Shown: in pieces, positions 35,103 through 43,537 of the stretch
Layout: each line of letters opens with the position of its first letter
Position numbering within the stretch: the stretch's first letter is position 1
Assembly: GCF_001598055.1 (NCBI RefSeq)
Contig: NZ_CP014844.1
Location: forward strand, 1,612,001 to 1,676,000
Origin: Cupriavidus nantongensis
GTDB taxonomy: Bacteria > Pseudomonadota > Gammaproteobacteria > Burkholderiales > Burkholderiaceae
Direction of reading: 5' to 3'
DNA length: 64,000 bases
Notes under the pieces: model-generated
What the model was told of the DNA's origin: nothing
Database searches by the model: none
Seen by the model: the letters and a program-made list of their open reading frames with translations, nothing else
Program-made: the position numbers and the translations under genes

Positions 35103-36515
35103 ATGCAAGTCCACAGCATGGAATTCAAGGCGCGCGCCGGGCAGAAGCTGGCCGACCAGCGCCTGCAGCAGAACCTGAAGAAGCTTTCGACCAAGTTCGT
35201 CACGGCGCGCGCCGATGCGATCCGCGATATCGATTTCGACGCCACGCGCGAGGCGCTGAAAGAGCGCCGCAACCGCGCGCTCGAAAACCTCGACGTCTGG
35301 CTGGCCACGTTCGAAGAGAACGCCACCCGTCGCGGCGCCACCGTGCTGTTTGCGGAAACCACCGCCGATGCCGCGCGGCTGGTTGCGGAGATCGCGCAGA
35401 AGCACGGCGTGAAGAAGGTCATCAAGAGCAAGTCGATGGTGACCGAGGAAATGCGCCTGAACCAGGTGCTCGGCGAGATGGGTGTGCAGAGCATCGAGAC
35501 CGACCTGGGCGAGTACATCCTGCAGATCAACGACTCGGAGCCGCCGTCGCACATCATTGCGCCGGTGGTGCACAAGGACAAGGACGAGATCGCCGACCTG
35601 TTCGCCAGGGTCCACCACAAGCCGCGGCTGACCGAGATCCCGGAGATGACGCGCGAAGCGCGCGAAGTGCTGCGGCCGGAATTCCTCAGCGCCGACATGG
35701 GCGTCACCGGCGGCAACTTCATCATCGCCGAGACCGGCTCGGTGGCGGTGGTCACCAACGAGGGCAATGAAGGCATGTGCACGGTGATGCCGCGCGTGCA
35801 CGTGGCGGTGACCGGCATCGAGAAGGTGCTGCCGACGCTGGAAGACCTGGCCACGGTGATGCGGCTGCTGCCGCGCTCGGCCACCGGCCAGGCGATCTCC
35901 AACTACTTCTCGCTGCTGACCGGACCGCGCGCCGAGGGCGAGCGCGATGGCCCCGAGCATATGTACTTCGTGCTGGTCGACGGCGGCCGCAGCGGACTGA
36001 TCGGCGGCGACTTCCAGGAGATGCTGCGCTGCATCCGCTGCGGCGCCTGCATGAACCACTGCCCGGTCTACCAGAAGATCGGCGGCCATGCCTATGGCTG
36101 GGTCTATCCCGGTCCGATGGGCAGCGTGCTGACGCCCAGCTACGTCGGGCTGGCCAGCACGGTCGACCTGCCGCAGGCGGCCACCATGTGCGGCGAATGC
36201 AATCGCGTCTGCCCGGCGTCGATCCCGTTGTCCGACCTGCTGCGCAAGCTGCGCGAAAAGCAGATGGAACGCGGCCTGCGGCCGTGGCAGGAGCGCTTTG
36301 CGCTGAAGGCCTGGGGCTACGTGGCGAAGCGGCCCGAACTCTACGCGCTGACGGCACGCATCGGCGCCTGGCTGCTGGGCCGCATGGGCGGCAGCAACGG
36401 ACTGATTGCGAGCCTGCCGCTGGCGGGCAAGGGCTGGACCGAAACACGCGACATGCCGGCGCCATCGGGCCGCACGTTCCGCGAACTCTACAAGGAAAGG
36501 AGGGCGCGTTCATGA
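35103..36515 (+). CDS. lldF: L-lactate utilization Fe-S protein LldF (LutB/YkgF type)
   Basis: A 470-residue protein with an N-terminal LUD domain (about 60-300; for example FAETTADAARLVAEIAQKHGVKKVIKSKSMVTEE). Two 4Fe-4S clusters follow, in CIRCGACMNHCPVYQ (about 311-325) and MCGECNRVCPASIPL (about 363-377). It is the LutB/YkgF subunit that passes electrons in L-lactate oxidation. It begins 30 bp after lldE and its stop overlaps the next start by ATGA (36512-36515). Confidence 0.94.
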   Translation: MQVHSMEFKARAGQKLADQRLQQNLKKLSTKFVTARADAIRDIDFDATREALKERRNRALENLDVWLATFEENATRRGATVLFAETTADAARLVAEIAQKHGVKKVIKSKSMVTEEMRLNQVLGEMGVQSIETDLGEYILQINDSEPPSHIIAPVVHKDKDEIADLFARVHHKPRLTEIPEMTREAREVLRPEFLSADMGVTGGNFIIAETGSVAVVTNEGNEGMCTVMPRVHVAVTGIEKVLPTLEDLATVMRLLPRSATGQAISNYFSLLTGPRAEGERDGPEHMYFVLVDGGRSGLIGGDFQEMLRCIRCGACMNHCPVYQKIGGHAYGWVYPGPMGSVLTPSYVGLASTVDLPQAATMCGECNRVCPASIPLSDLLRKLREKQMERGLRPWQERFALKAWGYVAKRPELYALTARIGAWLLGRMGGSNGLIASLPLAGKGWTETRDMPAPSGRTFRELYKERRARS

Positions 36516-36781
36516 GCGCCGAGAATTCGGAAGCGCTGGCGCGCATGCGCGCCGCGCTGGAGCAGCACGTGGCCGGCGCAAAGCCGGCGCAGGAGCTGGT
36601 GCGCGAATGGCGCGATGCCGGCAGCGCGCTGGCCTTGCCGCCGGTCTACGGCCAGGCCATGGAGGAGCTGCTGCGCCGGCTGGAGATGGCGGCGGTGTTC
36701 GCGCAGGACAGCTGCTCGTTTTCCAGCACCGCGGTCACCGACCAGCTGGCGCGGTGGCTGGACAAGGCGGCAACGGTCTGA
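36512..36781 (+). CDS. Short uncharacterised protein in the lldG position
   Basis: An 89-residue acidic, helical protein (MSAENSEALARMRAALEQHVAG...). The ATG overlaps the lldF TGA and has AAGGAGGG upstream, so it is certainly translated in series. In other lactate operons this position holds LldG/LutC/YkgG, a LUD-domain protein of about 220 residues. This one lacks the LUD fold, has one cysteine (AQDSCSF) and shows no motif I recognise. It could be a divergent small subunit or an unrelated gene. No full lldG follows; the next genes are convergent. Confidence 0.75.
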   Translation: MSAENSEALARMRAALEQHVAGAKPAQELVREWRDAGSALALPPVYGQAMEELLRRLEMAAVFAQDSCSFSSTAVTDQLARWLDKAATV

Positions 36782-36800
36782 GGGGCGCTGACCGCGGGTA

Positions 36801-36827
36801 AAAAAAGGGGAGCCGCCGGCTCCCCTT
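36801..36827 (-). terminator. Terminator of the ABC transporter operon
   Basis: Stem AAGGGGAGC with GCTCCCCTT around CGCCG (36805-36827), followed on the minus strand by seven T residues (complement of 36800-36806). It lies 23 bases past the ATPase stop. Confidence 0.82.
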
Positions 36828-36849
36828 GTTCATGGCACGTTGCGAAGCA

Positions 36850-37644
36850 TCACCCTAGCAGCAGCGCATCGTCATCCAGCTGCTCATGCCGGGTCTGCTC
36901 GAACATCTTGAGCAGGTCCGGCACATCGAGCCCCTTGCGCTTGTCGCCCGAGACATCCAGCACCACCTGGCCCTGGTGCAGCATCACCGTGCGCTGGCCG
37001 TAGTCGAGCGCCTGGCGCATGCTGTGCGTCACCATCATCGTGGTCAGCTTGCTTTCCTCGACGATGCGCGCGGTCAGTTCGAGCACGAAGGCGGCGGTCT
37101 TGGGGTCGAGCGCGGCGGTGTGCTCGTCCAGCAGCAGGATGCGCGACGGCTGCAGCGAGGCCATCAGCAGGCTGACCGCCTGGCGCTGGCCGCCGGAGAG
37201 CAGGCCGATGCGGTCGGTCAGGCGGTTTTCCAGGCCCAGGTTGAGCAACCGCAGCTTCTCGCGGAACAGCTCGCGCGAGGCGCGGTTCAGCGCCGGGCGG
37301 AAGCCGCGGCGGCTGCCACGGGCCATCGCCAGCGCCATGTTCTCCTCGATCGTCAGCGCTTCGCAGGTGCCGGCCATGGGGTCCTGGAACACGCGTGCCA
37401 CCAGGTGGGCGCGGTCCCAGGCGGGCTTGCGCGTGACGTCGGTGTCATCGATGGTAATGCGCCCGGCGTCGACCATCTGATCGCCGCTGATTGCATTCAG
37501 GAAGGTCGACTTGCCGGCGCCGTTGGAACCGATCACGGCCACGAACTGGCCGCTCGGGATTTCCAGGCTGAGGCCGCGCAGCGCGCGGGTCTCGATCGGG
37601 GTGCCCGGGTTGAAGGTGAGCTTCAGGTCTTGTGCGCGCAGCAT
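36850..37644 (-). CDS. ABC transporter ATPase, TrpZ/COG1101 type
   Basis: A 264-residue ABC ATPase with Walker A GSNGAGKST, signature LLSGGQRQAVSLLMA, Walker B ILLLDEHTAALDP and the H-loop MMVTHSMRQAL. EHTAALDP in place of EPT is characteristic of this COG1101 subgroup, which pairs with COG4120 permeases. The start at 37644 has GGAGGTG 7 bases upstream and follows the permease stop by one base (TGAGATG), so it is coupled. An ATG at 37671 would overlap the permease. Confidence 0.93.
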   Translation of the reverse strand: MLRAQDLKLTFNPGTPIETRALRGLSLEIPSGQFVAVIGSNGAGKSTFLNAISGDQMVDAGRITIDDTDVTRKPAWDRAHLVARVFQDPMAGTCEALTIEENMALAMARGSRRGFRPALNRASRELFREKLRLLNLGLENRLTDRIGLLSGGQRQAVSLLMASLQPSRILLLDEHTAALDPKTAAFVLELTARIVEESKLTTMMVTHSMRQALDYGQRTVMLHQGQVVLDVSGDKRKGLDVPDLLKMFEQTRHEQLDDDALLLG

Positions 37645-37645
37645 C

Positions 37646-38542
37646 TCAGGCACCTCCGTTCTTGCGGGCAAACAGCTTCTTGCGCGTCGCCGGCAGCACC
37701 AGCGCGATCGTCACCAGCGCGGCGGTGACCAGGTTCAGGTCCTGCGCCTTCAGGCCGATGAAGTCGCTGTTCAGCGCCAGCGCGATGAAGAAGCGGTACA
37801 GGATGGCGCCCAGCACCACCGCCAGCGTGGTCCAGATCAGCCGGCGTGCCGGCAGGATGGTCTCGCCGATGATCACCGCGGCCAGCCCGATCACGATGGT
37901 GCCGATGCCCATCGAGATATCCGAGCCGCCCTGGGTCTGCGCGAACAGCGCGCCGGCCAGCGCGACCAGCGCATTGGACAGCGCCATGCCGGCCAGCGTG
38001 GCGCGGCCGGTCGGGATGCCTTGCGCGCGCGCCATGCGCGGGTTGGCGCCGGTGGCGCGCATCGCCAGGCCCAGCTGCGAGCTGAAGAACCAGTCCAGGC
38101 CGACCTTGGCCACCACTACCACCACGAACAGCACCAGCGGGCGCAGCACGTAGTCGGGCAGCCACTCCGGCTGCAGCACGGTGAACAGCGTCGGTTCGGT
38201 GATCAGCGGCACGTTGGGGCGGCCCATGATGCGCAGGTTGACCGAGTACAGCGCGATCATCATCAGGATACTGGCGAGCAGGTCCATGATCTTGAGGCGC
38301 ACGTTGAGCCAGCCGGTGATCCAGCCGGCCAGCGCGCCGGCGGCGATGGCCACCATGGTGGCGAGGAACGGGTCCTGGCCCGCGGCGATCAGCGTCGCGG
38401 CCACGGCGCCGCCCAGCGGGAAGCTGCCGTCGACGGTCAGGTCGGGGAAGTTGAGGATGCGGAAGGAAATCAGCACCCCGAGCGCCACCAGGCTGAAGAT
38501 CAGGCCGATCTCCAGGGCGCCCAGAAGGGAAAAGAGGGACAT
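37646..38542 (-). CDS. ABC transporter permease, TrpY/COG4120 type
   Basis: A 298-residue membrane protein with about eight to nine transmembrane helices of the branched-chain-amino-acid permease superfamily. The segments LVALGVLISFRILNFPDLTVDGSFPLGGAVAA and GLAMRATGANPRMARAQGI are typical. AGGA lies about 8 bases before the ATG at 38542. It is between the binding protein and ATPase genes. Confidence 0.93.
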   Translation of the reverse strand: MSLFSLLGALEIGLIFSLVALGVLISFRILNFPDLTVDGSFPLGGAVAATLIAAGQDPFLATMVAIAAGALAGWITGWLNVRLKIMDLLASILMMIALYSVNLRIMGRPNVPLITEPTLFTVLQPEWLPDYVLRPLVLFVVVVVAKVGLDWFFSSQLGLAMRATGANPRMARAQGIPTGRATLAGMALSNALVALAGALFAQTQGGSDISMGIGTIVIGLAAVIIGETILPARRLIWTTLAVVLGAILYRFFIALALNSDFIGLKAQDLNLVTAALVTIALVLPATRKKLFARKNGGA

Positions 38543-38679
38543 GGGGGAATCCTGTTGCGGGGGCCGGCGTCTGCCCTGGCGCCGGTTTCGGGGCGGTGCG
38601 CCCGGCATGCCCGGGTGGGGCCGCCGGCCGCTTCGCCCTGGTTCGGTCCGGCCGGGCCGGGTAGGCCTGGCCGGCGCAT

Positions 38680-38696
38680 CCGCCGCCTTGCGGCGG
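38680..38696 (-). other. GC-rich hairpin between binding-protein and permease genes
   Basis: CCGCCGC (38680-38686) pairs with GCGGCGG (38690-38696) around CTT, 24 bases past the binding-protein stop, with no T-run. Such a hairpin can protect the upstream mRNA or attenuate downstream expression so that the receptor exceeds the membrane parts; that role is inference. Confidence 0.45.
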
Positions 38697-38720
38697 CGGC
38701 ATGGCAGGGCGTGGCTGTGC

Positions 38721-39698
38721 TTACTTGATGACCGTCTTGGCTTCCTTGACCAGCTCCGGCGACAGCGTCACGCCTTGCTTGGCGGCCGCGCCGGTGTTGA
38801 CGAACAGTTCCAGGTTGTCGCTGGTCTGCGAGGCGATCGTGCCCGGCTTCTCGCCCTTCAGGATGCGCACCACCACCTTGCCGGTCTGGTGGCCGAGGTC
38901 GCCGTAGTTGACCCCCAGTGCCGCCACGGCGCCGCGCTTGACGCTGTCGGTATCGGCCGCGACCAGCGGGATCTTCGATTCGTTGGCGACCTTGACCAGG
39001 GCCTCGTACGCCGACACCACGTTGTTGTCGGTGTTGGTGTAGATCACGTCGACCTTGCCGATCAGGCTCTTGGCAGCCGGGCCGATGTCGACCGTGCGCG
39101 GCGCGGCGGCTTCCTTCAGCGTCAGGCCTTCCTTGGCCAGCAGCGCGCTCAGTTCCTTGACCACCACCACCGAGTTGGCTTCGCCCGGGTTGTAGACCAT
39201 GCCCACGGTCTTGGCCTTGGGCACCACGCGCTTGATCAGGGCCACCTGCTTGTCCAGCGGCAGCTTGTCCGACACGCCGGTGACGTTGGTGCCCGACGCC
39301 GACCAGCTCTTGACCAGCTGTGCCGCGACCGGATCGGTCACGCCCGAGTACACCACCGGCACCGTCTTGGTGGCGGCGACTACGGCCTGCGCCGACGGCG
39401 TGGCGATGGCGACGATGGCGTTGGGGTTGTCGCCGACGAACTTGCGGGCGATCTGCGCGGCGGTGCCGGTGTTGCCCTGGGCGCTCTGGTATTCCCACTT
39501 CAGGCTCTTGTCGGCGTCATAGCCGGCCGCCTTCAGTTCTGCGCGCACGCCGTCGCGGATGGCGTCCAGCGCGGGATGGTCGACGATCGACAGCACCTTG
39601 ACGGTCTGGGCCTGCACGGCGCCGCCGTACAGCAGTGCCAGCGCCACAGCGCCGCCCAGGATGGTTTTGGATGCTGCGAGACCCTTGGTGGATTTCAT
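38721..39698 (-). CDS. ABC transporter substrate-binding protein, TrpX/COG2984 type
   Basis: A 325-residue periplasmic protein with a signal peptide (MKSTKGLAASK..., cleavage near VQA-Q, about residue 32). The fold is of the TrpX/COG2984 family, with VLSIVDHPALDAIRDGVRAELKAAGYD, PNAIVAIATPSAQAVVAATKTVPVVYSGVTDPV and NTDNNVVSAYEALV. Known relatives bind aromatic amino acids or similar small molecules; the ligand here is unknown. The start at 39698 has GGGGGAGC upstream; the longer frame to 39929 is untranslated. The stretch 39699-40029 carries no gene and presumably holds the operon promoter. Confidence 0.93.
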   Translation of the reverse strand: MKSTKGLAASKTILGGAVALALLYGGAVQAQTVKVLSIVDHPALDAIRDGVRAELKAAGYDADKSLKWEYQSAQGNTGTAAQIARKFVGDNPNAIVAIATPSAQAVVAATKTVPVVYSGVTDPVAAQLVKSWSASGTNVTGVSDKLPLDKQVALIKRVVPKAKTVGMVYNPGEANSVVVVKELSALLAKEGLTLKEAAAPRTVDIGPAAKSLIGKVDVIYTNTDNNVVSAYEALVKVANESKIPLVAADTDSVKRGAVAALGVNYGDLGHQTGKVVVRILKGEKPGTIASQTSDNLELFVNTGAAAKQGVTLSPELVKEAKTVIK

Positions 39699-40029
39699 TA
39701 TGTGTGCTCCCCCGAAACTCGGTTCTGGATTGGATACGGCCGCGGATGGTTCGGTCCGCCGTCCTGGCGCGTGCGCCGGCTGGCGCACGGTGCCGGTCCG
39801 GGCGGGCGCGGCGGCTTCCTGCGGCGGGGAGGGAGCGTGCGCGGACGCGTCGGATGCGACAGCGATAAGCCTGCGAGGATACCACTTCCCGCGCACGAAA
39901 TGCACAGTCATCACGCGGAAGTGGGGCATCCGATGCTGTCAGACGCCCGCTATCCGCCATCGAGGCGCATTTAATTGCGCGGGAACCGGGATTTGCTTGT
40001 GGAATACCCTGATTGCGGTGGCCGCATCT

Positions 40030-41070
40030 TCATGCAATTGCGCGCAGCGCCGCGGCGCATTCGCGCACCAGCGCCGGGCCGCGATAGATCAGGCCGCTGT
40101 AGACCTGCACCAGCTGGGCGCCGGCGTCGGTCTTGGCGCGCGCGTCGGCGCCGCCAAAGATGCCGCCCACGCCGATGATCGGCACCGCGTCGCCGACCAC
40201 GCCGTGCAGCGCACGCACCACGCGGGTCGAGGCTTCGAACACCGGGCGCCCGGACAGGCCGCCGGCTTCGTCGGCATGCGGCAGGCCCTTGACCGCGTCG
40301 CGCGAGATGGTGGTGTTGGTGGCGATCACGCCGTCGATCCGGTGGCGCACCAGCGCGTCGCCGATATTGCCGATCTGGTCGGCGTCGAGATCGGGCGCGA
40401 TCTTCAGCGCCAGCGGCACATAGCGCTTGTGCTGGTCGGCCAGGCGCTGCTGCGCGTCCTTCAGCGACGACAGCAGGCTGTCGAGCTCGCTCGCGCCCTG
40501 CAGCTGGCGCAGGTTCTTGGTGTTGGGCGACGAGATATTGACCGTCACATAGCTGGCGTGCGGATAGACGCGCTCCAGGCAGTACAGGTAGTCGTCGTTG
40601 GCGCGCTCGATCGGGGTATCGGCGTTCTTGCCGATATTCAGCCCCAGCACGCCGCCCTCGGCCTTCCAGCGCGACGCCTGCACGTTGGCGACGAAGGCAT
40701 CGACGCCGCCGTTGTTGAAGCCCATGCGGTTGATCAGCGCATCCGCCTGCGGCAGCCGGAACATGCGCGGGCGCGGGTTGCCCGGCTGCGCGCGCGGCGT
40801 GACCGTGCCCACCTCGATAAAGCCGAAGCCGAGCGCGGCGAGGCCGTCGATATAGGCGCCGTCCTTGTCCAGCCCGGCGGCCAGGCCGACCGGGTTGGGA
40901 AAACGCACCCCCATGACCGTGCGCGGATCGTCGGCGATGCGGTTGCCGATGCAGCCGCCCAGGCCCATGCGATGGGCGCGCAGCAGGTTGTTCAGCGTGA
41001 AATGGTGGGCGTCCTCGGCATCCATCGAGAACAGGGCGGGGCGAAACAGGGGATAGAGCGCGTTGAGCAC
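40030..41070 (-). CDS. pyrD: Dihydroorotate dehydrogenase, class 2 (quinone)
   Basis: A 346-residue membrane-associated FMN enzyme of pyrimidine synthesis. Class 2 features: the N-terminal amphipathic part [81 protein letters not shown] with the catalytic Ser, ATNTT and VGGIFGG. I chose the GTG at 41070, which gives the usual N-terminus. An ATG at 41121 (17 residues longer, Arg-rich) is in frame; neither has a good ribosome-binding site. Confidence 0.95.
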   Translation of the reverse strand: MLNALYPLFRPALFSMDAEDAHHFTLNNLLRAHRMGLGGCIGNRIADDPRTVMGVRFPNPVGLAAGLDKDGAYIDGLAALGFGFIEVGTVTPRAQPGNPRPRMFRLPQADALINRMGFNNGGVDAFVANVQASRWKAEGGVLGLNIGKNADTPIERANDDYLYCLERVYPHASYVTVNISSPNTKNLRQLQGASELDSLLSSLKDAQQRLADQHKRYVPLALKIAPDLDADQIGNIGDALVRHRIDGVIATNTTISRDAVKGLPHADEAGGLSGRPVFEASTRVVRALHGVVGDAVPIIGVGGIFGGADARAKTDAGAQLVQVYSGLIYRGPALVRECAAALRAIA

Positions 41071-41191
41071 GTTGGGCAGGCGGCCGGCGGGGCGGCGCGG
41101 AAGTCGGGACCAGGGCGGCATTGTAGCGGCTGGCCCGCCTGCGGGGATGGCCTCAGGGGCGGCCGCGGCGGCGGCCTGCGGCCTGGCAGGG

Positions 41192-41989
41192 CTACGGCTT
41201 CGTCGCGGGCGGCATCGGCGCGACAGCTTCCGTGGCCTCGGCGGCGACGTCCTCGAACGCATGCCAGTGGTTGCCGGTCAGCACCTGCAGCGGCCGGAAG
41301 CGCGCCTTGTACGCCATCTTGCGGCTGTCGGCGATCCAGTAGCCCAGGTACAGGTGCGGCAGGCCCAGCGCATGGGTCTGGCGGATCTGCCACAGGATGT
41401 TGTAGGTGCCGTAGCTGGCGTTGCGCTCGAGCGGATCGTAGAAGGTGTAGACCGACGACAGCCCGTCGTCGAGCACGTCAATCATGCTGACCATGCGCAG
41501 CCGGCCGGCCTCGGGCGAGCCGGGCGGATCGCGGAATTCGACCAGGCGCGAGTTGACGCGGCTCTGCAGCAGGAACTGCTCGTACTGGTCGCGGCTGTCC
41601 TGGTCCATGCCGCCGCCGGCGTGGCGCAGCGACTGGTACAGCAGGTACAGCGAATAGTGCTCTTCGACGTAGGTCAGCGGCGCCACCAGCGCCTGCAGGT
41701 GCTGGTGGCGGTTCCATGCGCGGCGCTGCGAGCGGTCCGGCGTGAACTGGTCGACCAGCACGCGGCACGGCGTGCAGGCGTGGCAATCGTCGCAATACGG
41801 GCGGTAGGTAAAGATGCCGCTGCGGCGGAAGCCCGCGCGCACCAGCCGCGAATAGACGTCGGCGTTGATCAGGTGCGCCGGCGTGGCCACCTGGGAGCGC
41901 GCCATGCGGCCGTCGAGATAGCTGCAAGCGTAGGGCGCCGTGGCATAGAACTGCAGCGCGGACAGCGGTAGTTCCTTCAGCTTGCTCAT
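41192..41989 (-). CDS. bpt: Aspartate/glutamate leucyl-tRNA-protein transferase
   Basis: A 265-residue Bpt enzyme that attaches Leu from Leu-tRNA to proteins with N-terminal Asp or Glu, feeding the N-end rule (ClpS/ClpAP) pathway. It shares the ATE fold: N-terminal [13 protein letters not shown] and [25 protein letters not shown] (the cysteines typical of ATE1/Bpt), and C-terminal [23 protein letters not shown]. It is followed upstream by aat, the other N-end-rule transferase. Confidence 0.93.
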   Translation of the reverse strand: MSKLKELPLSALQFYATAPYACSYLDGRMARSQVATPAHLINADVYSRLVRAGFRRSGIFTYRPYCDDCHACTPCRVLVDQFTPDRSQRRAWNRHQHLQALVAPLTYVEEHYSLYLLYQSLRHAGGGMDQDSRDQYEQFLLQSRVNSRLVEFRDPPGSPEAGRLRMVSMIDVLDDGLSSVYTFYDPLERNASYGTYNILWQIRQTHALGLPHLYLGYWIADSRKMAYKARFRPLQVLTGNHWHAFEDVAAEATEAVAPMPPATKP

Positions 41990-42066
41990 GACTCAGGGGG
42001 CTCCGGGCGGGACGGCGCGGTCTGCACGGTGGTCCGCCGCGTCAGCGTCGGCACCCGTGCCGGGAT

Positions 42067-42819
42067 TCAGGCAGCCGGCGCGGCGGGTGTCCCGGCCCAG
42101 CGCTCCAGCACCGATTTGTCGAACCGCCACGGACTGATCGCCGGCTGTGCCGTTGCCGCGCGCACATGGGCCACGAACTCGGCGCGGGGGATGGGGCGCG
42201 CACCCAGCGAGGCCAGGTGGTCGGTTTCCTGCTGGCAGTCTATCATCGCCACGCCGTGGTTGCCGAGGAACGCGCACAGCGCCGCCAGCGCGATCTTGGA
42301 CGCGTCGGTGCGGTGCGCAAACATCGATTCGCCAAAGAACATCCGCCCCAGCGCCACGCCATACAGGCCGCCCACGCGCTCGCCGCGGTACCAGCTCTCG
42401 ACCGAGTGGGCCAGGCCGTTGCGGTGCAGGGCGCCGTACGCGGCGACGATGGCGTCGGTGATCCAGGTGCCGTCCTGGCCTTCGCGCGGCGTGGTGGCGC
42501 AGGCGCGCATCACCGCCACGAAATCATGGTCGACGCGGATTTCCCAGTCGGCATCGCGCAGCACGCGCCGCAGCGTCTTGCGCAGGTTGGCCGAGACGCG
42601 CAATGCCGGCGGCGGCAGCACCATGCGCGGATCGGTGCTCCACCACAGCACCGGCTGGCCGCTCGAATACCACGGGAAGATGCCCTGGCGATACGCCAGC
42701 AGCAGCCGCTGCGGCGACAACTCGCGGCTGGCGGCAAGCAGGCCGGGGGCCTCGGAATCGGGCCCGAGCGCGTGCTCGACCGGGGGAAACGGATCTTGCG
42801 GGTCCAGCCAGGCAATCAT
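42067..42819 (-). CDS. aat: Leucyl/phenylalanyl-tRNA-protein transferase
   Basis: A 250-residue Aat, which adds Leu or Phe to proteins with N-terminal Lys or Arg. Motifs: [21 protein letters not shown], the GTWI substrate loop, [29 protein letters not shown] and the closing [21 protein letters not shown]. Pairing with bpt puts both bacterial N-degron tagging enzymes in one cluster. Confidence 0.95.
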   Translation of the reverse strand: MIAWLDPQDPFPPVEHALGPDSEAPGLLAASRELSPQRLLLAYRQGIFPWYSSGQPVLWWSTDPRMVLPPPALRVSANLRKTLRRVLRDADWEIRVDHDFVAVMRACATTPREGQDGTWITDAIVAAYGALHRNGLAHSVESWYRGERVGGLYGVALGRMFFGESMFAHRTDASKIALAALCAFLGNHGVAMIDCQQETDHLASLGARPIPRAEFVAHVRAATAQPAISPWRFDKSVLERWAGTPAAPAA

Positions 42820-42859
42820 GCGGGCTGCGCCGGAGGGCGGTGCGCGGCGGGCCCGCCGC

Positions 42860-43444
42860 TCAGGGAGTGACCGTGGCCCGGCTGGTCAGCGGGCGCATGG
42901 GCTTGTCGATATCCAGGCTGTGCAGCCGGAAGCTGCCGTCCTGCAGGCGGCCGGCGGCGCGGTCGGCAAAGAAGCAGCGCAGGGTATGGATCACGGTGGG
43001 GAAGGCCAGTTCATCCCAGGGCACATCGGCCTCTGCCACCAGCTTCACTTCGAGGCTTTCCTCGCCGGGCGCAATGTCGAGATCGTCGAGCGTGGCGAGG
43101 TAGAACAGGTGCACCTGGTGCACATGCGGCACGTTCAGGATCGAAAACAGCTCGCCCACCTGCACGCGCGCGCCGGCTTCTTCCAGCGTTTCGCGCGAGG
43201 CCGCCTGGGCGGTGGTTTCGCCGATCTCCATGAAGCCCGCCGGCAGGGTCCAGAAGCCGTAGCGGGGCTCGATCGCGCGCTTGCACAGCAGGATCTTGTC
43301 TTCCCAGACCGGAATCGTTCCGACCACGTTGCGGGGGTTGACGTAGTGGATGGTGCCGCAGTTGTCGCAAACACTGCGCGGGCGGTTGTCGCCGTCAGGC
43401 ACGCGCAACACGACCGCATGACCACAGTTCGAGCAGAATTTCAT
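42860..43444 (-). CDS. Nudix hydrolase with N-terminal zinc ribbon
   Basis: A 194-residue protein. An N-terminal zinc ribbon ([16 protein letters not shown]; residues about 4-30) precedes the Nudix box [23 protein letters not shown] with the REXXEE metal site. The arrangement resembles short NudC-related ADP-ribose/NADH hydrolases. The substrate is not predictable. It is the last chromosomal gene before the prophage; the 93-bp stretch 43445-43537 must hold its promoter. Confidence 0.9.
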   Translation of the reverse strand: MKFCSNCGHAVVLRVPDGDNRPRSVCDNCGTIHYVNPRNVVGTIPVWEDKILLCKRAIEPRYGFWTLPAGFMEIGETTAQAASRETLEEAGARVQVGELFSILNVPHVHQVHLFYLATLDDLDIAPGEESLEVKLVAEADVPWDELAFPTVIHTLRCFFADRAAGRLQDGSFRLHSLDIDKPMRPLTSRATVTP

Positions 43445-43537
43445 GAGGGGCGTCCGGGAGAATGGCGAAAGTGTATCACCCTCGCGGAGCGCACCGACGG
43501 GCCGTAGGAGTGCTGGTGCACCATGGGCCGGATACCG

